Positions 1 through 4,748 of a stretch of 36,417 bases of DNA are shown here, piece after piece. Origin of the DNA: Alteromonadaceae bacterium. GTDB taxonomy: Bacteria; Pseudomonadota; Gammaproteobacteria; Enterobacterales; Alteromonadaceae. Both the position numbers and the translations under genes were made by a program. Each line of letters opens with the position of its first letter. The stretch's first letter is position 1. Below the pieces are notes generated by a model, which worked only from the letters and a program-made list of their open reading frames with translations, did not search any database and was not told where the DNA came from. The stretch spans positions 1 through 36,417 of the forward strand of contig JALUXV010000495.1 in the NCBI GenBank assembly GCA_027013165.1, written 5' to 3'.

Positions 1-138
1 TTCTTTAAGCGCGTTACGTTCGGCTTGCAGGTCGGCGTGTTTCTTCAAAATCGCGTCAATCGTTTGCTTTTGGCTTTCTATAACTTCGCTTAGTGATTTT
101 ATAGTTTCACTTGCGTTATGCGGTTCTAGCATTGTCAT
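1..138 (-). CDS. Coiled-coil hypothetical protein, 5' part only (runs off left edge)
   Basis: The first 46 codons are visible before the gene leaves the window. The protein is nearly identical to the N terminus of the complete 169-residue protein at 31178-31687; in the visible part only residue 4 differs (Leu here, Pro there). It is rich in Glu, Lys, Gln and Leu with heptad-like spacing, which predicts a coiled coil. The ATG overlaps the TAA of the upstream gene (TAATG) and an AAGGAG ribosome site lies inside the end of that gene, so the two are translationally coupled. Function is unknown. The missing 3' part probably resembles the right-hand copy, but this cannot be seen. Confidence 0.8.
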   Translation of the reverse strand, partial: MTMLEPHNASETIKSLSEVIESQKQTIDAILKKHADLQAERNALKE

Positions 139-338
139 TACTTAATCTCCTTAAGCTTATGTAGGACTGCGTTGTTGCCACGTTGGAAACCTAAAAGTTC
201 TGCGGATTCGAAAACAGAATAATCATCCATCCAAGGTTCGGGTTCTTCGATTTTCTCACCGAAGATTTTTTGTTCTTCTTTCTCCAACTCCCCGCTATAC
301 ACTATGCGGTACATCTTAAGTGCTGCGAGAATGGTTTC
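1..338. repeat. Dispersed direct repeat, left copy (338 bp)
   Basis: Matches 31550-31887 in the same orientation over 338 bases. I see five mismatches, at positions 128, 249, 299, 317 and 330. The first 127 bases are identical. The repeat covers the start of the coiled-coil gene at the left edge and the C-terminal two thirds of the next gene, and similarity stops abruptly inside that gene. The window begins inside the repeat, so its true left limit is not visible. Confidence 0.95.
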
Positions 339-452
339 CTCGTCCTGCACTGATGGCATGATGTTTTCACTACCGTCTTTGCTTAAGAATGTCATTGTGT
401 AATCTTTATTTGAGACTAAATCCAAAGCTTCCTGCGCTTTATTCTGTGTCAT
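138..452 (-). CDS. Hypothetical protein, paralogue of 31687-32019
   Basis: A 104-residue unknown protein. Its first residues (MTQNK) and about its last 64 residues are nearly identical to the 110-residue protein at 31687-32019, while the segment between is unrelated in sequence. It is acidic overall with a Glu-rich stretch before a conserved EEPEPWMDDYSVF block. The start has a GGGAG site 7-8 bases upstream and overlaps the stop of the preceding gene as ATGA. It lies in a minus-strand operon of small overlapping genes transcribed from about 1050. The pattern suggests a gene with an exchangeable middle, but no function can be named. Confidence 0.8.
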   Translation of the reverse strand: MTQNKAQEALDLVSNKDYTMTFLSKDGSENIMPSVQDEETILAALKMYRIVYSGELEKEEQKIFGEKIEEPEPWMDDYSVFESAELLGFQRGNNAVLHKLKEIK

Positions 453-658
453 TGGTTTGCTCCCGCTGGCTCTATGTTACTTAATCCAACCGCAGCACAA
501 TCAATGCGTCCTGCGTATAACGTATCTTGCTTAAGCCCGCTACGGCATTCTGTGCCTAATGCTATTGGCTGACTTTCCTTAATGGCAATCACTGCAAAGG
601 CTAGGCCAAATATAATCAGGGATGTTATAAAGATTAGTGCTTGGTTATGTTCGTTCAT
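449..658 (-). CDS. Small single-pass membrane protein, unknown
   Basis: 69 residues with one strongly hydrophobic segment at about residues 8-25, preceded by a short polar N terminus, followed by a polar tail with two cysteines. This fits a small inner-membrane protein with one span, N terminus probably inside. No lipobox or cleavage site is evident. It overlaps both neighbours by four bases (ATGA), which supports a real gene in a coupled operon. Many phages carry such early membrane proteins, sometimes for exclusion or host modification; that role is only a possibility here. Confidence 0.65.
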   Translation of the reverse strand: MNEHNQALIFITSLIIFGLAFAVIAIKESQPIALGTECRSGLKQDTLYAGRIDCAAVGLSNIEPAGANQ

Positions 659-792
659 AATCTCACCATTTCTAATTTATCAAGAGTGTCTGTTATATCG
701 GTTTTAGCCAGTTTATTGCACATATCACGTATAGAAGTATGCATGACTTGATTAATGCTTTCGCCGTTGAATTGTAGTTTTAATTTAATCAT
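655..792 (-). CDS. Small hypothetical protein (45 aa)
   Basis: Reading the minus strand from ATG at 792 gives 45 residues beginning MIKLKLQFNG and ending LDKLEMVRL. The start has a GAGGG ribosome site five bases upstream and overlaps the TGA of the upstream frame, and its own stop overlaps the ATG at 658. The sequence is charged and predicted helical with no recognised domain. The two ATGA overlaps and the site are the main support. Confidence 0.6.
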   Translation of the reverse strand: MIKLKLQFNGESINQVMHTSIRDMCNKLAKTDITDTLDKLEMVRL

Positions 793-1026
793 TTGCCCTC
801 AACTATATATTTAAATAGGTACGTATTATCCTTGGCAAAATATCCAATCTTTTCTTGGAAACCTATAGCCTTACCAATAGCGATACGTTTCTTTACTAGA
901 TATGCTTTCTCTCTATCAATCTCGCTTGCGTGTGAGATATAAGAGCGAGCTGTAGCATAGTGTAGGCGCTCACCTTTTTTTTAAGTTACGTAGTAATGCG
1001 TAAAAGTGTTTAATTTCTTGTTCCAT
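789..1026 (-). pseudogene. Small early gene with a frameshift in an A8 run
   Basis: From ATG at 1026 (AAGG site upstream) the frame reads 18 codons and stops just after a run of eight A's on the coding strand (T's at 975-982). With one A fewer, the reading continues for about 60 more residues (GERLHYATARSYISHASEID and on) and ends at TGA 789-791, exactly overlapping the next gene's ATG. This operon-like end strongly suggests the downstream frame is the true C terminus. The needed change is +1 or -2, so a classic -1 slip on A AAA AAG would not restore it. It may be a sequencing or assembly indel, transcriptional slippage, or a broken gene. The repaired product would be 78 basic residues of unknown function. 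Confidence 0.6.
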
Positions 1027-1052
1027 GTGAATTCCCTTCATTCGATATAAAC

Positions 1053-1081
1053 AAACTAATCCATAAAAAAGCCCTAGTCAA
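1053..1081 (-). promoter_or_regulatory. Leftward early promoter
   Basis: On the minus strand TTGACT (1076-1081) is followed after 17 bases by TAGTTT (1053-1058). It lies upstream of the minus-strand operon starting at 1026. The -35 overlaps the 26-bp operator at 1077-1102. The -10 is weak, so the assignment rests partly on that arrangement, which is the same as at the 4250 promoter. Confidence 0.5.
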
Positions 1082-1102
1082 TAACTTTTTGTTATTTATT
1101 TT
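1077..1102. promoter_or_regulatory. 26-bp operator, copy 1 (AATAAC-N5-GTTATT core)
   Basis: Contains the 17-base near-palindrome AATAACTTTTTGTTATT at 1080-1096. The full 26 bases recur at 4229-4254 as the exact reverse complement. This copy sits between divergent promoters, overlapping the leftward -35 and ending two bases before the rightward -35 at 1105. That position fits a repressor site controlling both directions. Confidence 0.7.
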
Positions 1103-1104
1103 GC

Positions 1105-1132
1105 TTGACATTATATATAGTGCCATTACAAT
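1105..1132 (+). promoter_or_regulatory. Rightward early promoter
   Basis: TTGACA (1105-1110), 16-base spacer, TACAAT (1127-1132): close to the sigma-70 consensus. It lies about 30 bases before the first rightward gene (ATG 1162, AAGGAG site at 1151-1156) and immediately beside operator copy 1. Confidence 0.75.
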
Positions 1133-1161
1133 AAGTTTATCTATGCCATAAAGGAGAAATA

Positions 1162-1338
1162 ATGGAGTTAAGAGAAATACTGCTTAAACTTGGTGTTGCG
1201 CGTCAAAATGTAAATGTCTACATGAAGCGAAGAATACCAGATTACTTAATAGCTGAGAGCTTCTTTTTTAAGAATAAGAGATTAAAGAAGCGATGGGAAG
1301 AACATAAAGAATGGGTTAAAAGTCAAATTAATGATTAA
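1162..1338 (+). CDS. Small basic protein, helix-turn-helix candidate (58 aa)
   Basis: From ATG at 1162, with a perfect AAGGAG site, 58 residues are read. Residues 1-32 look like two short helices around a turn (LLKLGVARQNVNVYMKRRIP), as in small phage DNA-binding proteins of the Cro or excisionase size class. The C-terminal half is Lys- and Trp-rich. As the first gene of the rightward early unit, directly beside the operator, it is one candidate for the factor that binds that operator. This is inference from fold-like pattern and position only. It overlaps the rusA-like start by eight bases. Confidence 0.6.
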   Translation: MELREILLKLGVARQNVNVYMKRRIPDYLIAESFFFKNKRLKKRWEEHKEWVKSQIND

Positions 1339-1711
1339 AATATATGACGTTTATTTGCCTTTCCCAGTATCAGTAAACACTGCTTATGGTGGTAGAAAAG
1401 GGCAGAAACGATTTAAGAGTAAAGCATATAAAGCATGGTTAGCTGATGCGCCTAAATTAATATTGCCTGAGTGTGGATGTATTACATTCCCTGTAAAGGT
1501 TAGATACACATTTACAATGCCTGATAAGCGTAAAAGAGATTTGAGTAACTATATTAAGATAGTTGAAGATTATTTGGTAAGCGAGTGTGTATTAGAGGAC
1601 GATAATCATACCGTTGTTAATGAGGTTTCAATAAAAACCGATGGTGTTAATCGTGGCAACGGAAAAGTAAGGATAGAGATATATGACACGCAACGAAAAG
1701 AAGGTATATGA
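1331..1711 (+). CDS. rusA: RusA-like Holliday junction resolvase
   Basis: 126 residues, the usual length for the family. RusA enzymes cut four-way DNA junctions as dimers using acidic residues and a lysine. The conserved block is clear at residues 67-91: RKRDLSNYIKIVED followed by LEDDN. Asp70, Lys76 and Asp91 fall where E. coli RusA has its catalytic residues, but the position of the second aspartate (Asp72 in E. coli) is Ser here. Many phage members vary at this position, so activity is likely but not certain. It would resolve recombination or replication intermediates with the Rad52-like protein and SSB downstream. It overlaps both neighbours. Confidence 0.88.
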   Translation: MIKIYDVYLPFPVSVNTAYGGRKGQKRFKSKAYKAWLADAPKLILPECGCITFPVKVRYTFTMPDKRKRDLSNYIKIVEDYLVSECVLEDDNHTVVNEVSIKTDGVNRGNGKVRIEIYDTQRKEGI

Positions 1712-1970
1712 CTTTATACGCCGCAACCTAATGAATGACGGTATATGCCCTTCATATGAAGAAATTAAGGATTATTGCGGCTGGAAGTCAAAAAGCAGCG
1801 TTAACCGTGTTGTGTTGCAACTTGAGAAGAAGGGATATGTAACGCTAAAATATGGCGTTGCACGCTCTATCAAGATTAAAGATAACTACGAAGAATTATA
1901 CAAAAGAGCCATGATGTTTATTGTAAGCAAAGGTCAATATGAGGAGTATATGGACTATGATAAAATATAA
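1683..1970 (+). CDS. LexA-type winged-helix DNA-binding protein without peptidase domain
   Basis: 95 residues. Residues 4-65 follow the pattern of the LexA N-terminal DNA-binding domain: a first helix with KKVYDFIRR, a conserved PSYEEIKDYCGWKSKSSV recognition region, then EKKGYVTLKYG and a short SIKI strand. The S24 serine-lysine autocleavage domain of LexA is absent and the C-terminal 30 residues are unlike it. This makes it a plausible regulator that would not itself be cleaved after DNA damage. It sits in the first rightward operon and is a second candidate for binding the 26-bp operator. The start overlaps rusA by 29 bases. Confidence 0.75.
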   Translation: MTRNEKKVYDFIRRNLMNDGICPSYEEIKDYCGWKSKSSVNRVVLQLEKKGYVTLKYGVARSIKIKDNYEELYKRAMMFIVSKGQYEEYMDYDKI

Positions 1971-2121
1971 AGTATTAGTAGATAATGAGTATGTGAAGAA
2001 GGATATATGGCTACCACGTGTTATGGGAGTTGGTAGATTTGAGCAAGAGCGTATATCACAAGCTAAAGAGTTAGGATTTAGAGATTTTGGTATTAATGGA
2101 ATGACGTTAAAGAAAGCTTAA
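1957..2121 (+). CDS. Small hypothetical protein (54 aa)
   Basis: Starting at ATG 1957, which has GAGGAG ten bases upstream, the product is 54 residues (MIKYKVLVDNEYV to NGMTLKKA). An in-frame ATG at 1939 would add six residues but lacks a good ribosome site. It overlaps the LexA-like gene by 14 bases. The mix of strand-like and helical segments is not recognised. It is the last gene before the terminator at 2159. Confidence 0.6.
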   Translation: MIKYKVLVDNEYVKKDIWLPRVMGVGRFEQERISQAKELGFRDFGINGMTLKKA

Positions 2122-2158
2122 CTATTTTGTGTGAGTATAGTTTTACCCTGTTCCATAG

Positions 2159-2184
2159 CCCCGCCATAGTGCGGGGTTCTTTTT
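2159..2184 (+). terminator. Rho-independent terminator
   Basis: CCCCGC (2159-2164), six-base loop, GCGGGG (2171-2176), then TTCTTTTT. It ends the first rightward early operon. The same stem sequence is used in the terminator at 7578. Confidence 0.9.
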
Positions 2185-2190
2185 GAGTAG

Positions 2191-2219
2191 TGCTGGCTCG
2201 GCTTGACTTACGCTATAAT
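2191..2219 (+). promoter_or_regulatory. Possible promoter with perfect -10
   Basis: TATAAT at 2214-2219 directly after the terminator. A good -35 at the right distance is missing (TGCTGG at 2191-2196), and TTGACT at 2203 is too close. It would drive the gene-free stretch at 2220-2340. Confidence 0.35.
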
Positions 2220-2249
2220 ACATATTTATAGACCAGCTATACTCAGAAT

Positions 2250-2322
2250 GGGTAGTGTATTAACACCGTTGTCGAGATTTCAACGTGATAAGAACCTCTT
2301 GCTACGCGCTAGCTACGTACCC
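2250..2322 (+). ncRNA. Cloverleaf-like foldable element, 73 nt (candidate only)
   Basis: An outer GGGTA/TACCC stem (2250-2254 with 2318-2322) closes three hairpins: GTGT-ATTA-ACAC (2255-2266), CGTTG/CAACG (2267-2271 with 2281-2285) and GCTA/TAGC (2301-2304 with 2310-2313). Size and layout recall a tRNA, but the D-loop GG and the T-loop TTC motif are absent and the outer stem is only five pairs, so I do not call a tRNA. The stretch from 2122 to 2506 has no gene. Short stems can arise by chance in AT-rich DNA. Confidence 0.3.
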
Positions 2323-2367
2323 TTAAACCGTACTCAGTAAAAATAACATACCACCATAAAAAACTAC

Positions 2368-2395
2368 TTGCAATATATAAAAAGGTGTATAGTAT
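2368..2395 (+). promoter_or_regulatory. Promoter upstream of the 145-aa gene
   Basis: TTGCAA (2368-2373), 16-base spacer, TAGTAT (2390-2395). It gives a leader of roughly 100 bases before the ATG at 2507. Match to consensus is moderate. Confidence 0.45.
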
Positions 2396-2445
2396 AACAG
2401 GTGCGAGGGCTTATTCTTTACTTAGCGGTTTAGAAGACAGCCTTT

Positions 2446-2500
2446 CCCCGATCATGGTTGCCCTCCGCCTTATCTTTAACAATCGGGGTTACTGATCGGG
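2446..2500 (+). promoter_or_regulatory. Leader with two mutually exclusive hairpins
   Basis: CCCCGATCA at 2446-2454 can pair with ATCGGGG at 2482-2488 (seven pairs) or with TGATCGGG at 2493-2500 (eight pairs), but not both. The second 3' arm ends six bases before the ATG at 2507, where the ribosome site should be; no good Shine-Dalgarno is visible outside it. A 13-codon open frame (2454-2495) spans both arms. This is the shape of a translational switch, but function is inferred. Confidence 0.4.
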
Positions 2501-2506
2501 TTAAAC

Positions 2507-2944
2507 ATGACACAATCAAACGATAACAGAACACACATATACCGCATTAGGCGTAAGTCTGATGGGCTTTTCCTTGAGTGGGTTACGCGCATACCATCTT
2601 GTTATGGTGAGTGGGGTCCTACTGGAGTATTTTGGAAGAAGCCAGAGACCATAAGAAAACACTTATTAGAGCTTTGCACTTATCGTATGTATTGCGGCGA
2701 AGAAGGTTATGTTCATGACCGAAATTCGCGCAGATTTGTTAGAAAGCCACCTAAGACACAAGAAAAATTTTTACAGATTTGGCCTGCTGGAACACAATTA
2801 CATACAGTCGCAGTTATATATGATTGGCTGGATAAATACGAAGTTGTTGCGACTGAGATAAGCGTTCACGGGCAAGATACAATGGAAGCGCGTGACTTTG
2901 CATTATTTAAAGAGGATTTAGAAGGTAATTTAGCAAAAGCCTAA
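2507..2944 (+). CDS. Hypothetical phage protein (145 aa)
   Basis: A soluble protein of 145 residues with a basic, aromatic-rich N-terminal half (HIYRIRRKSDGLFLEWV, then WGPTGVFWKKPETIRKHLLE) and an acidic C-terminal half. No domain is recognised. It is isolated from its neighbours by about 380 gene-free bases on each side, unusual for this compact genome, and is preceded by its own promoter and a possible hairpin switch. The start lacks a strong Shine-Dalgarno site, consistent with a structured leader. The flanking non-coding DNA suggests separate regulation. Confidence 0.75.
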   Translation: MTQSNDNRTHIYRIRRKSDGLFLEWVTRIPSCYGEWGPTGVFWKKPETIRKHLLELCTYRMYCGEEGYVHDRNSRRFVRKPPKTQEKFLQIWPAGTQLHTVAVIYDWLDKYEVVATEISVHGQDTMEARDFALFKEDLEGNLAKA

Positions 2945-2958
2945 ACTTATTTGCTCTC

Positions 2959-3296
2959 CCTCTGCCTAGAGGACAAAATAAAGCGATGCCCTAAAAGGTA
3001 AACTTTATTAGATAAAAATAGGATACTACAGGTCACCTTACCTGCTAGCAGACATAAAACAAGGTTTATCATTCGGGACTAGCCCGACCCGCTTTAGTTG
3101 ATTTGTATTCGTAATAAAAACTAAGCTAAAGCAGAAGCTACGATTTAATTGGTACTAGTTGGTGGAGAGACTGTGACCCACCCCAAGAGCGTATGGCCTA
3201 CGATAACGGCAGTAGTGGATAGAATGATTATAAAAGTTTTTAAAGGATTATTCTTAAGGGAGTAGTCTACCAAGAGAATACGGGCTGAACGCCTAT
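2959..3296 (+). ncRNA. Candidate structured RNA with group I intron-like pairings
   Basis: No gene lies in 2945-3324, but many perfect stems do: CCTCT/AGAGG (2959-2963, 2968-2972), AATAAAG/CTTTATT (2977-2983, 3003-3009), GGTCAC/GTGACC (3031-3036, 3173-3178), TCGGG/CCCGA (near 3074-3088), GCTTTAG/CTAAAGC (near 3091-3132), AGACT/AGTCT (3168-3172, 3264-3268), AGAATGATT/GATTATTCT (3221-3229, 3246-3254) and GGC/GCC near 3283-3293. The order of the GGTCAC, AGACT and AGAATGATT pairings matches P3, P7 and P8 of a group I intron core (P3 and P7 interleaved as a pseudoknot). I cannot identify convincing P4-P6, a U-G splice site or interrupted exons, so a regulatory or other structured RNA is as likely. 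Confidence 0.35.
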
Positions 3297-3324
3297 GTTT
3301 AAAATTAATTAGAAAGGAAAAGTT

Positions 3325-3525
3325 ATGTTACTTAGTAGAGCTAGAAGATGTGCAAATGGGCACGAACCTGAGATTATTGAATGTGATTTATCTAAAGCTT
3401 ATGGAGGCGACAAATACAAGAGGATGTTTCACGTCAGGTGTAAGGATGGTGGGTGTTGCTTTGGTGATTATTATTTTAAAAGAGGTGATGCTGTAATGGA
3501 TTGGAATGATGGAAGGTTATTGTGA
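3325..3525 (+). CDS. Small cysteine-containing protein, degenerate Lar-like
   Basis: 66 residues with a good AAAGGA site before ATG 3325. The spacing of CANGHEPEI, then FHVRCKDGGC, then GDAVMDWN resembles the Lar (restriction alleviation) family, which has two CxxC pairs and ends in a W-N motif. Here the first CPxC pair is reduced to one cysteine, so metal binding is doubtful. Lar-like proteins protect phage DNA by modulating type I restriction-modification; that role is only a lead. The gene follows the structured non-coding region, which may be its leader. Confidence 0.6.
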   Translation: MLLSRARRCANGHEPEIIECDLSKAYGGDKYKRMFHVRCKDGGCCFGDYYFKRGDAVMDWNDGRLL

Positions 3526-3878
3526 TGGACTTTGAAGAATATCTAAGGCAAGCCAAAGAGCAGATAAAAAACACAGAGATAGTAAAGTATGAAAAGGTAG
3601 ATAATAGAAAAAAAGTCTATGATGAATGCAATGACTACTATTCTATAGGATGCACAAAGGACGCTTACGAAGGTGAGATTATAAAGCTTAATGGAGAGGA
3701 GTTTAATATCTATTATCAGAAATACGGGAATGGACGTACTGAGTATCAATTTAGGGATAAGCTGGACGCTATGGATTACTGGCTATCAGATAAACCATAT
3801 AGAGTAACGCAAAATTGGATGAAATATATACCACAGTGGTTAAATAAAGGAGATTATAATGACAGCAGTCAACCTTAA
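3525..3878 (+). CDS. Hypothetical protein (117 aa)
   Basis: Begins at ATG 3525, overlapping the previous stop as TGATG; a GTG three bases earlier is less likely. The product is rich in Lys, Glu and Tyr (YEKVDNRKKVYDECNDYYSI and later YYQKYGNGRTEYQFRDKLDA), soluble, with a tryptophan-rich C terminus. No family is recognised. Its 3' end overlaps the ParD-like gene by 20 bases, so the two are probably co-transcribed. Confidence 0.7.
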   Translation: MDFEEYLRQAKEQIKNTEIVKYEKVDNRKKVYDECNDYYSIGCTKDAYEGEIIKLNGEEFNIYYQKYGNGRTEYQFRDKLDAMDYWLSDKPYRVTQNWMKYIPQWLNKGDYNDSSQP

Positions 3879-4026
3879 CAAAGAGCTAGTAGAAGAAGCA
3901 AGGAAAGTATCTAAACAGCAAATGCGCTCGATAGCAAAGCAGATAGAATACTGGGCAAAGATAGGAAAGGCGATGGAAGATAACCCTAGTATTAGTTTTA
4001 ATGAGCTAAAGAAACAAGGGGGGTAG
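3859..4026 (+). CDS. ParD-like antitoxin (orphan)
   Basis: 55 residues with an AAAGGAG site seven bases before ATG 3859. The sequence has the signature of the small ParD-like antitoxin family: a VNLNKELVEEARKVS ribbon-helix start, then RSIAKQIEYWAKIGKAMEDNP. Such proteins normally bind DNA as dimers and neutralise a ParE/RelE-type toxin encoded next door. No toxin is visible beside it; the next gene (68 aa) does not resemble one. Phages use stray antitoxins to block host toxin-antitoxin abortive defence, which is a plausible but unproven role. The gene is too short for most ORF cut-offs. Confidence 0.72.
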   Translation: MTAVNLNKELVEEARKVSKQQMRSIAKQIEYWAKIGKAMEDNPSISFNELKKQGG

Positions 4027-4028
4027 GG

Positions 4029-4235
4029 GTGAGAGGATTGGTATGTGACCACATAAAAATACATTCATGGGATAATGCAGGGTGGGTTAATAAAAAAGGA
4101 ATCAAGAGGATTGTTAGTTATACTTTGTTTAACTTTTATGAAGTACCGCTAGGGCGTATGCAGTATAAAATGAAGTTACTATGTTTAAAGAGAAATAACG
4201 CCTTACCAACATGCTATAAAAATAATTCAAAATAA
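4029..4235 (+). CDS. Small basic hypothetical protein (68 aa)
   Basis: GTG start at 4029, two bases after the ParD-like stop, with a G-rich ribosome site inside that gene's end. The product is basic, with cysteines and aromatics (KIHSWDNAGWVNKKGIKR, then YTLFNFYEVPLGRMQYKMK). Position directly after an antitoxin-like gene would suit a toxin, but I see no ParE, RelE or HicA signature. Its last codons run into operator copy 2 at 4229. Confidence 0.5.
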   Translation: MRGLVCDHIKIHSWDNAGWVNKKGIKRIVSYTLFNFYEVPLGRMQYKMKLLCLKRNNALPTCYKNNSK

Positions 4236-4254
4236 ATAACAAAAAGTTATTGAC
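4229..4254. promoter_or_regulatory. 26-bp operator, copy 2
   Basis: Exact reverse complement of 1077-1102. The core AATAACAAAAAGTTATT is at 4235-4251 and overlaps the -35 of the promoter at 4250, so binding would block RNA polymerase. Confidence 0.7.
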
Positions 4255-4278
4255 ATGTTATAAAACCTATCCTATATT
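4250..4278 (+). promoter_or_regulatory. Operator-controlled rightward promoter
   Basis: TTGACA (4250-4255), 17-base spacer, TATATT (4273-4278): a strong sigma-70 type promoter about 35 bases before ATG 4312. Its -35 is embedded in operator copy 2. It would drive the second early operon, including the recombination genes to about 7575. Confidence 0.78.
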
Positions 4279-4311
4279 GAGGATAACAAAACAAATGACA
4301 AGGGGAATACA

Positions 4312-4614
4312 ATGTCAGAAGAAACAAAACAAATTATCGAAGCAATAGACCATAACGATGATGCTGGTGAATGTGAGATTATAGCTTCACACTTTGAAGA
4401 TATGATTGAAGATATGAAAGCATTTATGGCTAAGCACCAAAACGCACGCAACGAGCTTTACAATAAAATTGATTATTCAGGCTTAGATATTTTGATCGAA
4501 GATATGATTGAATTGAAAGAAGCAGCGGAAGCACGTCAAGAAGAGCTTGAAAACGAAAATAGCTGGATGGACTACGGTAAATCACAACGCATTGATTACT
4601 ATGGGGGGCTGTAA
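4312..4614 (+). CDS. Acidic hypothetical protein (100 aa)
   Basis: First gene after the operator-controlled promoter, with an AAGGGGA site. Very rich in Glu and Asp, largely helical (EASHFEDMIEDMKAFMAKH-type helices and LIEDMIELKEAAEARQEELE). Highly acidic small early phage proteins sometimes mimic DNA or inhibit host nucleic-acid enzymes, but nothing here shows that. It overlaps the next gene as TAATG. Confidence 0.72.
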   Translation: MSEETKQIIEAIDHNDDAGECEIIASHFEDMIEDMKAFMAKHQNARNELYNKIDYSGLDILIEDMIELKEAAEARQEELENENSWMDYGKSQRIDYYGGL

Positions 4615-4748
4615 TGGAACTTATAACCTTTCTTTTTATACCATTTCATAACGGCACATTTAACCTTTTTGCTTGCATGTTATGGTTTACGTTTTTTTTC
4701 TGGCTAGCGGGGTTTATAGCAACAAGGGAGTTTTGGAATGATGTTTAA
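4614..4748 (+). CDS. Small hydrophobic membrane protein (44 aa)
   Basis: ATG 4614 overlaps the preceding TAA. The 44 residues contain one long hydrophobic, Phe-rich segment at about 18-36 (FACMLWFTFFFWLAGFIA), so a single-pass inner-membrane peptide is predicted. It ends overlapping the next gene by 11 bases. Unknown function. Confidence 0.55.
   Translation: MELITFLFIPFHNGTFNLFACMLWFTFFFWLAGFIATREFWNDV

Noticed and set aside
2250..2322. A true tRNA gene
   Set aside because: Stem order is tRNA-like, but the T-loop TTC, the D-loop GG and a seven-pair acceptor stem are missing on both strands.
2411..2455. Minus-strand 14-codon frame with a good GGAGGG site
   Set aside because: No neighbouring gene on that strand, lies inside the leader hairpins, and the GC-rich arms easily create such a site by chance.
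3543..4064. Minus-strand open frames opposite the early genes
   Set aside because: They are opposite well-supported plus-strand genes with overlaps and ribosome sites, and look like low-complexity hydrophobic read-outs.
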